From NCBI GenBank assembly GCA_045639085.1, contig JAZUCM010000095.1:1-14041 (forward strand): a DNA stretch of 14,041 bases. The letters are read 5' to 3'. The notes beneath the pieces are model-generated. The model worked only from the letters and a program-made list of their open reading frames with translations. It made no database searches and was not told the DNA's origin. Below are positions 6,033 through 12,859 of the stretch, piece by piece (the first letter of the stretch is position 1; every line of letters begins with the position of its first letter). Origin of the DNA: Gastranaerophilus sp045639085 (GTDB lineage Bacteria > Cyanobacteriota > Vampirovibrionia > Gastranaerophilales > Gastranaerophilaceae). Both the position numbers and the translations under genes were made by a program.

Positions 6033-6188
6033 GGGCTTCCGGCTTAATTCACCTTTAACGCTCAGTCTTGTTTGGACTTCCCGCCAATCTTTAGCCATTG
6101 CCGCTCCGTCCTTTTCAGACTTCCCGTGACCTCTTGGTTTTTGTCGTTCCGCCTCACACTTAGACTTCCCGCTAACCTTTAGCCATTG
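6033..6188 (-). repeat. Degenerate ~43-bp tandem repeat in the rpmJ-rpsM spacer
   Basis: The 338-bp spacer 5991-6328 contains four spaced copies of a GCGGGAAGTC-like core on the minus strand, near 6162-6173, 6117-6128, 6074-6085 and 6033-6044 (45, 43 and 41 bp apart). The best pair, 6163-6188 and 6075-6100, is 26 bp long with 24 identical positions and includes ATGGCTAAA in both. The frame leading into rpsM is open from about 6260 down, giving Lys/Arg/Gly-rich residues, while the other ATGGCTAAA copy meets a stop after four codons. The rest of the spacer (6189-6328) shows only weak short hairpins, for example AACCGC (6252-6257) with GCGGTT (6268-6273). I recognise no gene in it. Confidence 0.65.
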
Positions 6189-6328
6189 TCCCCAGTTCGG
6201 GCACCCAGTTGTTAGATTTTTTTGTGTAAGAGGGATAAATACTTCCTCTCCAACCGCTGTTTAGTGCGCGGTTTCCACTTAATCAATGCGATAACCGTTG
6301 TGCCAACCCGTGGCTACACCGGCTTACG

Positions 6329-6442
6329 CTACCCCTGTCTTTGTTTGTGCTTAGGGTTTTCGCAAATAACCGCGACTCTGCCTTTACGTCTGATGACTTT
6401 GCACTTGTCGCACATTGGTTTTACTGATGATCTTGTTTTCAT
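6329..6442 (-). CDS. rpmJ: Large ribosomal subunit protein bL36
   Basis: This 37-residue protein is the smallest 50S component and binds 23S rRNA near the peptidyl transferase region. The translation begins MKTRSSVKPMCDKCKVIRRKG and ends VICENPKHKQRQG, the standard L36 sequence. It has the zinc-binding set Cys11, Cys14, Cys27 and His32, so it is the zinc-containing (C+) form. AAGGA lies 8 nt before the ATG. It follows infA by 67 bp, as in most bacterial alpha operons, but is separated from rpsM by 338 bp of repeat-rich DNA, where usually only a few tens of bases occur. Confidence 0.97.
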   Translation of the reverse strand: MKTRSSVKPMCDKCKVIRRKGRVAVICENPKHKQRQG

Positions 6443-6509
6443 TGTTTTTTCCTTTTTATATGTTTTTACGTGAGATTTTCTTTTGTGCGGTGTTCCCGCT
6501 GTAGTGTTA

Positions 6510-6725
6510 TTATTTTAGACGGAATGTAATTCTGCCTCTGGTTAAATCATACGGAGTCATTTCCACTTTTACTTTGTCGCCCGGAAGAATTCTGATGAAA
6601 TTCTTTCTGATTTTACCTGATATGTGCGCTAGGATTTCGTGGTCATTTTCCAGTTTAACCCTGAACATTGCGTTCGGCATTGATTCTACTATCGTTCCTT
6701 CTAATTCTATAACGTCTTTTGCCAT
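6510..6725 (-). CDS. infA: Translation initiation factor IF-1
   Basis: IF-1 blocks the ribosomal A site during initiation and assists IF-2 and IF-3. This 71-residue OB-fold protein has the full family sequence: MAKDVIELEGTIVESMPNAMFRVKLEN, then HEILAHISGKIRKNFIRILPGDKVKVEMTPYDLTRGRITFRLK. Length matches (71-73). AGAGGA lies 5 nt before the ATG. It is the first gene of the alpha operon here. A promoter lies directly upstream (6781-6808), and no adk, map or secY precedes it within the window, so the usual spc-operon end has been separated from infA in this genome. Confidence 0.98.
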   Translation of the reverse strand: MAKDVIELEGTIVESMPNAMFRVKLENDHEILAHISGKIRKNFIRILPGDKVKVEMTPYDLTRGRITFRLK

Positions 6726-6757
6726 TTGTTTCCTCTTTTAAATTCGGCTAAATGCGC

Positions 6758-6772
6758 GCACAGTACATGTGC
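6758..6772 (-). promoter_or_regulatory. Small hairpin or operator at the infA transcription start
   Basis: GCACA (6758-6762) and TGTGC (6768-6772) pair perfectly around a 5-nt loop. The position coincides with the expected transcription start of the promoter at 6781-6808. It could be a 5'-end stabilising hairpin or a protein-binding palindrome. The stem is only 5 bp, so chance occurrence is possible. Confidence 0.3.
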
Positions 6773-6780
6773 ACATTCTA

Positions 6781-6808
6781 ATAATACTTGGAAAATATCT
6801 AATTGCAA
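6781..6808 (-). promoter_or_regulatory. Sigma-70-type promoter of the infA-rpsI operon
   Basis: On the minus strand TTGCAA (6808-6803) is followed after 16 bp by TATTAT (6786-6781), giving a start near 6774 and a 5' UTR of about 50 nt. An A/T-rich stretch (about 6820-6840, with runs of A and T) lies further upstream at the position where an UP element would contact the alpha C-terminal domain. A strong promoter is expected for this operon. Confidence 0.6.
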
Positions 6809-7004
6809 GGGGTTTTGCATGTTTTTTTAACAAAAATACAGCATGCGTTGCAAATTGTTTTTATAAACTAAGGGTTTATTCCCCGATAACCTTGCTACGC
6901 TTAGAGGCTTTAATATTAAAGTTTTTCACGGAATTGTAACAATTTCTTAATATGCTTAATTTTATCTATGTTTAATTAAACAATTTGCGCGGTGCGGATT
7001 ACAA
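6809..7004. other. Intergenic spacer between the two minus-strand operons
   Basis: No gene is visible. The spacer is A/T-rich and holds several short palindromes: ATAAAC/GTTTAT (6863-6879), a 14-bp perfect palindrome at 6908-6921, AATTGT-A-ACAATT (6932-6944) and GTTTAATTAAAC (6970-6981). None has a GC stem followed by T on the minus strand, so I see no convincing terminator for the upstream lpt operon. Readthrough into infA is possible. A second, weaker promoter-like pair (TTGTTA, 18 bp, TAATAT) may lie around 6910-6940. Confidence 0.5.
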
Positions 7005-7817
7005 TTATTTCTTTTGTAAGATGATAAATGATTTTAGCATGCGTCCTTGGCCGTTTTCCGGTTTTGAAATGATTTCAATTTTATTGAGGTAATTCATTGA
7101 TGTTGAGCCGCCGCCGTCGAGTGCCATTGCACGGTCAAGGTTTAATTTTGCGCAATATTGAGAGACTTCTTCGAGGGTTGCTGGGTGATTATCTGTGAAA
7201 ATAAGGAAATGAATTTCATCATCTTTGAGTCCTAAAATTGTTCGTGCGGTTTTGTGCAGAACGGATGCGGATTCGCGGATTATGTTACCGTCATCGTCTT
7301 TTAGGATAAAAAATTCTTCTTCGAGTTGTAGTTTGGGGTGTACGAGGGGGCCTGCTTGAATGGAGGTTACGAGTTGGCATTCAAAGTCGATGGAGCTTTT
7401 GTGCTGTGCGATTTCGTATTTGTAGCCGTTGAAACATTCGAGAACTCTGAATTCGCTGCGGTTTAGGATTTTATCAATATTTTTGCGCAGTAGTGGGTCT
7501 TCGAGAAGGTTTTCGTTGAAGATTGGGTCAGCAACGATCTGGCCTTCGGTAGCGACATAAGAAACTGTTTTTTTGTTTTGTGGGTCAAAAAAGCCGCCGT
7601 TTATGGTTAGGATTGCGCCGCTTTTTTTGTGGATTTCGCGGTTTGTCATTAAATCGTCGCAGATTATACATTTTAATTGTTTGTGTAATTTTTTGTCTTG
7701 TTTGATAATTATGTGATAAATACCATTATTTTCGCTTATGTCAATGGCTTTTGCGGCCGGCATGAACATTGTGAAGAACAACATTAAAGATAAAATCAAA
7801 CGTAAAAATTTTTTCAT
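7005..7817 (-). CDS. Secreted phosphodiester glycosidase (NAGPA/DUF2233) family protein
   Basis: This 270-residue protein has a Sec signal peptide (MKKFLRLILSLMLFFTMFMPAAKA, cleaved near residue 24), so it acts in the periplasm or outside. The NAGPA-type domain is shown by INGGFFD (72-78), QAGPLV (154-159), the RTILGL segment (from 192) and ALDGGGSTSM (232-241). Relatives include the mammalian 'uncovering enzyme' that removes GlcNAc from a phosphodiester, and bacterial sporulation or exopolysaccharide proteins. The substrate here is unknown, though a cell-surface glycan phosphodiester is a fair guess. Its start codon overlaps the lptF/G stop codon (UAAUG), so it is translationally coupled to lipopolysaccharide transport genes, which hints at an envelope role. 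It is the last gene of its operon. Confidence 0.85.
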   Translation of the reverse strand: MKKFLRLILSLMLFFTMFMPAAKAIDISENNGIYHIIIKQDKKLHKQLKCIICDDLMTNREIHKKSGAILTINGGFFDPQNKKTVSYVATEGQIVADPIFNENLLEDPLLRKNIDKILNRSEFRVLECFNGYKYEIAQHKSSIDFECQLVTSIQAGPLVHPKLQLEEEFFILKDDDGNIIRESASVLHKTARTILGLKDDEIHFLIFTDNHPATLEEVSQYCAKLNLDRAMALDGGGSTSMNYLNKIEIISKPENGQGRMLKSFIILQKK

Positions 7818-8932
7818 TAGATATCCTTTGACTTGTAGAGTGCGACAATTGCAATTGCGAAAGCAACGAGTGGGAAAATTGCGGTTATGAAAGGATGTAG
7901 TACGCCTTTTGCGGCGAGTAAGTCAAAAAACGGAAGGGTTATGTAGTACGCGAAAATACATCCAATTGCGATTGTAAATCCGATTAATCTTTGTTCGCGC
8001 GGTTTGCTAAACCCAAGAACTACACCTAAAATAGCGAGAAGAATACATACGAACGGATGGAAAAAACGCTGGAAATATTTATTGAGCATTGTCCGATGTT
8101 CTTCGTCTAGATGTTCTTTTTTCAGAAGATTTATGTATTGTTTAAGCTCGGAATTTGTGATTTCTTTGTCGTTTTTAATTGAATAAAGCATGAGGGTATG
8201 CGCATTGGCCGCGCTTTCACCGTTGAGAATATTCATTTTTTTAAGGTGCTTAACTTCTTGAAACACTCCGTCTGCGGTTATTTCGTAGTGGCTGATGTCA
8301 GAAAGAGTCCATTTGTCATCTTGTGGAATCCCGCTTTTTGCATAGTATATGTCGGTTAGTTCGTGGACGTCTGAATATCTTTTTTCGCCAAAGTCTAAAT
8401 ATATTATGTCTTGCATTTTTCCGGCTTGGTATTTGGAAACAATTACGTAATTTTTCGGAACATTGTTTTTGTCCTTTTCCGTGTATATATATTGAGTTGA
8501 TGGGTTTTTGCCTTTAATTTCGTTTAATCCGGCTTTTGCAAAAGGGATTAGTTTGTCGTATGTGATGAAACATAAGACGGTTACTAATACGCTGAAAACA
8601 AGTACCGGGGCGAGAATTCTTTTGAATGAAAGTCCAACGGCTCTAAAAATTGTGAGTTCGGAGTCTTTGCTCAGTTTGTCGAATGTGAATAAACTGCCCA
8701 GCAGAAGACCTACCGGAAGTGCTTTACCTAATATTTCCGGAATTTCAAAAAGAAGAACTTTCAGGGCTGTTTCAGGAGTGTAGGCGCCTGACAATGTTTT
8801 TTCGATAGTTTTCAGTAGCATTTCCGGGGCTATCCAGACTACTGTAAACAGAAGAATTGCAACAAAAGTTGTTGCAAGGATTTGAGTGAAAATATATTTA
8901 TCATATATGGATATTTTAGGGAATTTCAACAT
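7817..8932 (-). CDS. LptF/LptG-family lipopolysaccharide export permease
   Basis: The YjgP/YjgQ family forms the inner-membrane part of the LptB2FG transporter, which extracts lipopolysaccharide and passes it to LptC/LptA. This 371-residue protein shows six membrane segments (about 17-35, 62-84, 103-125, 290-308, 316-335, 347-366) with a periplasmic beta-rich domain between the third and fourth (about 140-285), exactly the family layout. The SELTIFRAVGLS segment (91-102) is the cytoplasmic coupling helix that contacts LptB. LptF and LptG cannot be told apart here. Only one permease gene is present in the window, so it may work as a homodimer or pair with a copy elsewhere. It overlaps lptB and the following gene by one base each. 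Confidence 0.92.
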   Translation of the reverse strand: MLKFPKISIYDKYIFTQILATTFVAILLFTVVWIAPEMLLKTIEKTLSGAYTPETALKVLLFEIPEILGKALPVGLLLGSLFTFDKLSKDSELTIFRAVGLSFKRILAPVLVFSVLVTVLCFITYDKLIPFAKAGLNEIKGKNPSTQYIYTEKDKNNVPKNYVIVSKYQAGKMQDIIYLDFGEKRYSDVHELTDIYYAKSGIPQDDKWTLSDISHYEITADGVFQEVKHLKKMNILNGESAANAHTLMLYSIKNDKEITNSELKQYINLLKKEHLDEEHRTMLNKYFQRFFHPFVCILLAILGVVLGFSKPREQRLIGFTIAIGCIFAYYITLPFFDLLAAKGVLHPFITAIFPLVAFAIAIVALYKSKDI

Positions 8933-9657
8933 TACAGAGCGAAATCCTTTCCAAGATAAAATTCTTTAGCGACAGGATCGTTTGCGACATCGTTGCTGCG
9001 GCCTTGAATTTTAATTTTTCCGTCAAAGATAACATAGGCCCTGTCGGTGATTGAAAGAGTTGCTTTCGGGTTATGGTCAGTGATTAAGACGCCCAGGCCT
9101 TTGTCTTCGGATATTTTTTTGATATTGTCTTTAATTTCTCCGATTGCAATCGGGTCGATGCCGGCGAAAGGTTCGTCAAGTAGCATGAAATCAGGGCTTG
9201 CGGCTAATGCTCTGGCGATTTCGACGCGACGTCTTTCTCCGCCGGAGAGCGCGACTGATGGGGATTTACGCAATTTTTGAACACCAAATTCAGACAAAAG
9301 TTCTTCGAGTTTCATCTTCTTTTCGTTGACGGTGAGTTTGTCGTTCATTTCAAGAACTAGTTTGAGATTATCTTCAACGGAAAGTTTTCTGAAGATTGAT
9401 GTTTCTTGCGGCAGATAGCCGATACCGAGTTTTGCGCGGATATTCATTGGGGCGCTTGATATGTCTTCGCCGTTGAGGATAATTTTTCCCATATTAGGTT
9501 TAACGAGTCCGACAACCATATAAAATGTTGTTGTTTTTCCGGCACCGTTTGGGCCTAGCAGGCAGACGACTTCTCCTTTTTGGATGTGGAATGAAACGTC
9601 GTTAACGACACGTCTGTCGCCATAAATTTTTATAAGATTTTGAGCTTCAATTTGCAT
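8932..9657 (-). CDS. lptB: Lipopolysaccharide export ATP-binding protein LptB
   Basis: This ABC ATPase powers lipopolysaccharide extraction from the inner membrane. The 241-residue form, the same length as E. coli LptB, has Walker A GPNGAGKT (35-42), the Q-loop at Gln84 (YLPQETSIFRKLSVEDNL, a LptB-type stretch), the signature LSGGE (137-141), Walker B FMLLDE followed by PFAGIDPIA (157-171), and the H-loop His195 in ITDHN. The start at 9657 is chosen because AAGGGGA lies 5 nt upstream and family homology begins there. The frame is open further up, but a start at 9765 would overlap the preceding gene by 92 bp. Its stop codon overlaps the permease start codon (UAAUG), which fits partners of one complex. 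Confidence 0.95.
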   Translation of the reverse strand: MQIEAQNLIKIYGDRRVVNDVSFHIQKGEVVCLLGPNGAGKTTTFYMVVGLVKPNMGKIILNGEDISSAPMNIRAKLGIGYLPQETSIFRKLSVEDNLKLVLEMNDKLTVNEKKMKLEELLSEFGVQKLRKSPSVALSGGERRRVEIARALAASPDFMLLDEPFAGIDPIAIGEIKDNIKKISEDKGLGVLITDHNPKATLSITDRAYVIFDGKIKIQGRSNDVANDPVAKEFYLGKDFAL

Positions 9658-9673
9658 TTTTTCCCCTTTTAAA

Positions 9674-10417
9674 TTATTTTGCGTAGAAGTCCGCGTCAAC
9701 GGTTGCGTAGAGTTTGATTGCGCCGCTTTGAACTTGAGTTGATGTTTCAGGTGCGGCTGCATCATACGCGGAGCCGGCAGCGGTCATTTTGGCGTTTAGG
9801 CTGTATCTTGAAACCGGGGAGAGTCCGTTTGCGTGACAGGATGTTCTTATTTCTTTTACGCCGGTGAGTTTTTGGCCGGACGCTTGGGCAACGGCTTGGG
9901 CTTTAGTTTTTGCTTTTTGTGTGGCAATCGAGAGAAGATCGTTGCAGTATGAATTGTAATCTTCAAGTGTAAAGTTTATGTTGCCGATGTTCGTTGCGCC
10001 AAGAGATAAAGCTTTGTCGATGAGCATGCCGACATCAGTAATCTTTTTTGTGTGAATTGTTATTGTATTGGTTACTTCAAAACGGTCAAACATGCGTTTT
10101 CCGTTGGTGTAGTAGTATGTCGGACGTGCTGAATAGTCAGTGGTTTTGAGATAATCGCCACCTGTTTTGTCAAGCATTGCGTTTAAATCGTTGTAAATTT
10201 TTGAAGAAATTTCTTTATTTGCGATGGACGCGTTTTCCAAAGATACTTTGTCTTTTGTTGTTATAATTATGTTGAACTCTGCAACATCGGGTTGAAGTTC
10301 GATGTTGGACGTTGCGTTAACAAAGATTGTTCCTTGGGGTCTTGCTTGAACTTGTTGGTTAAAACTTATAGCGCAAACAAGTAGTAAAAATACTGTTAAT
10401 AATTTAAACTTTTTCAT
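9674..10417 (-). CDS. Exported SIMPL-domain (DUF541, YggE-like) protein
   Basis: This 247-residue protein begins with a signal peptide (MKKFKLLTVFLLLVCAISFNQQVQA, cleavage near residue 25), so it is periplasmic or surface-bound. The rest matches the SIMPL/DUF541 fold: GTIFVNATSNIELQPDVAEFNIII at the start, a repeated-helix middle, FEVTNTITIHTKKITDVGMLIDKALSLGATNIGNINF, and KAKTKAQAVAQASGQKLTGVKEI. Relatives such as E. coli YggE lower oxidative stress, but the biochemical role is not settled. It overlaps the preceding membrane-protein gene by one base and precedes lptB by 16 bp. In this context an envelope-homeostasis role is a reasonable inference. A short C-terminal Ala/Ser/Thr-rich stretch is probably flexible. 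Confidence 0.87.
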   Translation of the reverse strand: MKKFKLLTVFLLLVCAISFNQQVQARPQGTIFVNATSNIELQPDVAEFNIIITTKDKVSLENASIANKEISSKIYNDLNAMLDKTGGDYLKTTDYSARPTYYYTNGKRMFDRFEVTNTITIHTKKITDVGMLIDKALSLGATNIGNINFTLEDYNSYCNDLLSIATQKAKTKAQAVAQASGQKLTGVKEIRTSCHANGLSPVSRYSLNAKMTAAGSAYDAAAPETSTQVQSGAIKLYATVDADFYAK

Positions 10418-10863
10418 TAAGCAGCCTCTTTTGTTTTTTCTTCTGATTCATTTTTTTGATTGTTCGAGTCCGAAATTTTTATTTCATTGCTGTCCATTGG
10501 TTGAGTGGAGAAGGATTCGATTTCTGCACTTTTTTTAACGTGTCCTGATTGGGCGCGTATTTCGTTGACAATGTTTCTGATTTCGTACGGGGATGCATTT
10601 TTGGCTTCAAAGGCGACCAAATATCGTTGTTTTTTGTTCAAAATCATATATGAAACAGCTAGGATGCCCCATAGGATTAAACCTTGAAACATATCAATAT
10701 AAGGGATTGCGCCTGTTATGTCTGAGATGTGGTTCCATAACTTATGTAAACCCCATGCCGGAAAACCAACGAAACCTGCAGTGAGGCAAGTTACGAAGAA
10801 TATTGCGGATAAAATTCCCCTAAAACCTGATATTTGTATAACTCTCAATTTGTTTTTTCTCAT
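10417..10863 (-). CDS. Small two-helix membrane protein of unknown function
   Basis: I do not recognise this 148-residue protein. It shows two hydrophobic segments (about 15-38, rich in Phe, Gly and Val, and 58-75), then a cytoplasmic-looking, polar C-terminal half. The last 40 residues are Ser/Asn/Glu/Lys-rich and probably disordered. The segment PYEIRNIVNEIRAQSG (about 92-107) could form an amphipathic helix. It starts 9 bp after ligA and its stop codon overlaps the SIMPL gene start (UAAUG), so it is produced with the envelope genes. Its Shine-Dalgarno is weak (AGGT). No enzyme motif is visible. It could be a lineage-specific accessory to the SIMPL protein or the Lpt system, but that is only position-based inference. 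Confidence 0.75.
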   Translation of the reverse strand: MRKNKLRVIQISGFRGILSAIFFVTCLTAGFVGFPAWGLHKLWNHISDITGAIPYIDMFQGLILWGILAVSYMILNKKQRYLVAFEAKNASPYEIRNIVNEIRAQSGHVKKSAEIESFSTQPMDSNEIKISDSNNQKNESEEKTKEAA

Positions 10864-10872
10864 AACTTTTAC

Positions 10873-12843
10873 CTATTGTAACATTTGTAAAAACTCGTCT
10901 TCTGATAATATTATAATACCTAATTTTTGTGCTTTGTCAAATTTTGAACCGGCGTTTTCGCCTGCGACGAGGTAAGAAGTTTTGCCGGTGACGGAGGACG
11001 AAGTTTTTCCGCCGAGGGATTTGATTTTTTCTTCAGCCTCGGAACGAGTCATTGTTGAAAGCGTTCCTGTCAAGACGAAAGTCAAATCTTTGAACTTTCC
11101 TGATTTTACCACAGAAGTATGCTGAGGCACAACACCCAGTGCCAATAAGTCCTTAATAATTGCAACATTTTTTTCGTTGTGGAAGTACGTCCAAACATCG
11201 TTTGCCACTTTTTCTGCGATGCCGTCGACGACGAGAAGACTTTCGGGAGTTGCGTTCATGAGGTTTTCTATACTTCCGAATTCATCTGCCAAAAGTGCGG
11301 CTGTTTCTTTGCCGATATTTTTTATGGAAAGTCCGCTGATTAGTCGCGCTAAGGTCGTGTTTTTGCTTTTGTTTATTGCGGCAAGAATGTTGCTGGCTGA
11401 TTTTTCTTTGATTAAATCCAGGCGTAGCAAATCAAACATTGTCAATCTATAAAAATCGGCAAAGTTTCTGACGAAACCGAGATTGTAGAGTTGAGAAATA
11501 ACCGATGGCCCCATATTTTCGATATCCATAGCATCTTTTGAAACCCAGAATTCCAAAACGGATTTTACTTTTTCGGGACATTCGGGGTTTTCGCAGTAGA
11601 GAAGGGCATCTTCCGGCTTTTTGGAAAGCTGAGCGCCGCAGGAAGGACATTTTTCCGGGATGTCAATCATTGGTCGAGAGTCGTGTTCTTCGTCTTTCAA
11701 TACTGTTATAACTTTAGGGATGATTTCTGCGGCTTTTTTGATTAATACGGTGTCGCCGATTCTGATGTCAAGCCGCTTGATTTCTTCAAAATTGTGTAAG
11801 CTTGCGCGTGAGACGGTGGAGCCGGCTAATTGAACCGGGGTAAGTATTGCAATCGGGGTGATTGCGCCGGTCTTGCCGATGCCAAGTTCTATCCCTTCGA
11901 GTTTTGTCGAAACTTCTTCCGGCGGGAACTTGAAGGCCGTAGCCCATTTTGGTGCTCTTGCGGTGAACCCTAAATCCTCTTGGATGCTAAATTTATTTAC
12001 TTTAATAACAACTCCGTCGGTGGCATAATTCAGTTCGCTTCGTTTGTTTTCCCAGGATTTGCAATATTCGACAACTTCTTTGGCGTTTTTGCAGCATTTT
12101 ATATTTGGGTTGACTTTAAACCCAAGTTCTTTAAGAAACATTAGAGTTTCGAAATGCGTTTGCGGTTTTACGTCGCTTTTTTCAATGATTGCAGTGTAGC
12201 AGAACATTGATAAGTCGCGTTTTGCCGTAATTCTACTATCTAATTGTCTGATGGAGCCGCTGGCTGCGTTTCGCGGATTGGCAAAAACTTTTTCCCCGAG
12301 AGCCAAGTTTTCTTCGTTAAGTTTTTCGAAGGAAGTTTTAGGCATAAATATTTCGCCACGAACTTCGATGTCAATGTCTTTGGAAAGTTTTAGAGGAATT
12401 GCTTTGATGGTTTTGAGGTTTGCGGTAATATCTTCGCCTTCGATTCCGTCGCCTCTAGTGACGCCGTGTACGAAAATGCCGTTTTGGTATGTCAGGGCGA
12501 TTGCAAGCCCGTCGATTTTAAGTTCGCTGACCAACTCTACATTGTTGCCGTATTCGGCAACAAGTTTTTCGTACCATTTTTCGATGTCTTCATAGGTATA
12601 CGTGTTGTCCAAACTATAAAGCCTGTATTTGTGTTTGCGAGTCTCAAATTTTTCGCTAATTGCGCCAACGCGTTGTGTTGGGCTGTCAGGTGTAACCAAC
12701 AGTGGGTAACGCTTTTCCAACTCTTGCAATTCTGCAAAAAGTTTGTCATATTCGAAGTCGCTGACCGACGGACTTTCTTCAACATAATATAAATAATTGT
12801 ATTTGTTGATTAAATCTTTTAACTCATCAATTCGTGATTTCAT
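10873..12843 (-). CDS. ligA: NAD+-dependent DNA ligase
   Basis: LigA seals nicks in replication and repair using NAD+. The 656-residue protein has all domains in order: the N-terminal Ia NAD-binding helices (with YNYLYYVEESPSVSDFEYDKL), the adenylation domain with catalytic Lys109 in KIDG (109-112), the OB-fold (DGVVIKVN near 276-283, then GAITPIAILTPVQLAGSTVSRASLHN), a Cys4 zinc finger (Cys399, Cys402, Cys417, Cys422), helix-hairpin-helix repeats (about 450-560) and a C-terminal BRCT domain (about 584-656, KDLTFVLTGTL and GGKTSSSVTGKTSYLVAG). Length is typical (about 650-680). It follows speB by 16 bp with GAGG close to its ATG, and therefore appears co-transcribed with a polyamine gene and envelope genes. 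Confidence 0.98.
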   Translation of the reverse strand: MKSRIDELKDLINKYNYLYYVEESPSVSDFEYDKLFAELQELEKRYPLLVTPDSPTQRVGAISEKFETRKHKYRLYSLDNTYTYEDIEKWYEKLVAEYGNNVELVSELKIDGLAIALTYQNGIFVHGVTRGDGIEGEDITANLKTIKAIPLKLSKDIDIEVRGEIFMPKTSFEKLNEENLALGEKVFANPRNAASGSIRQLDSRITAKRDLSMFCYTAIIEKSDVKPQTHFETLMFLKELGFKVNPNIKCCKNAKEVVEYCKSWENKRSELNYATDGVVIKVNKFSIQEDLGFTARAPKWATAFKFPPEEVSTKLEGIELGIGKTGAITPIAILTPVQLAGSTVSRASLHNFEEIKRLDIRIGDTVLIKKAAEIIPKVITVLKDEEHDSRPMIDIPEKCPSCGAQLSKKPEDALLYCENPECPEKVKSVLEFWVSKDAMDIENMGPSVISQLYNLGFVRNFADFYRLTMFDLLRLDLIKEKSASNILAAINKSKNTTLARLISGLSIKNIGKETAALLADEFGSIENLMNATPESLLVVDGIAEKVANDVWTYFHNEKNVAIIKDLLALGVVPQHTSVVKSGKFKDLTFVLTGTLSTMTRSEAEEKIKSLGGKTSSSVTGKTSYLVAGENAGSKFDKAQKLGIIILSEDEFLQMLQ

Positions 12844-12859
12844 AAAACCTCAATAAAAA

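Noticed and set aside
6222..6473. An 83-codon plus-strand frame across the rpmJ spacer
   Set aside because: It is antisense to rpmJ and to repeat sequence and has no recognisable domain or ribosome site.
6908..6926. Palindrome plus T run as a plus-strand terminator
   Set aside because: The stem is entirely A/T and weak, and no plus-strand gene leads into it.
9658..9765. A longer LptB starting at 9765
   Set aside because: The extra 36 residues would overlap the SIMPL gene by 92 bp and have no family likeness. The 9657 start has a strong Shine-Dalgarno and gives the standard 241-residue LptB.
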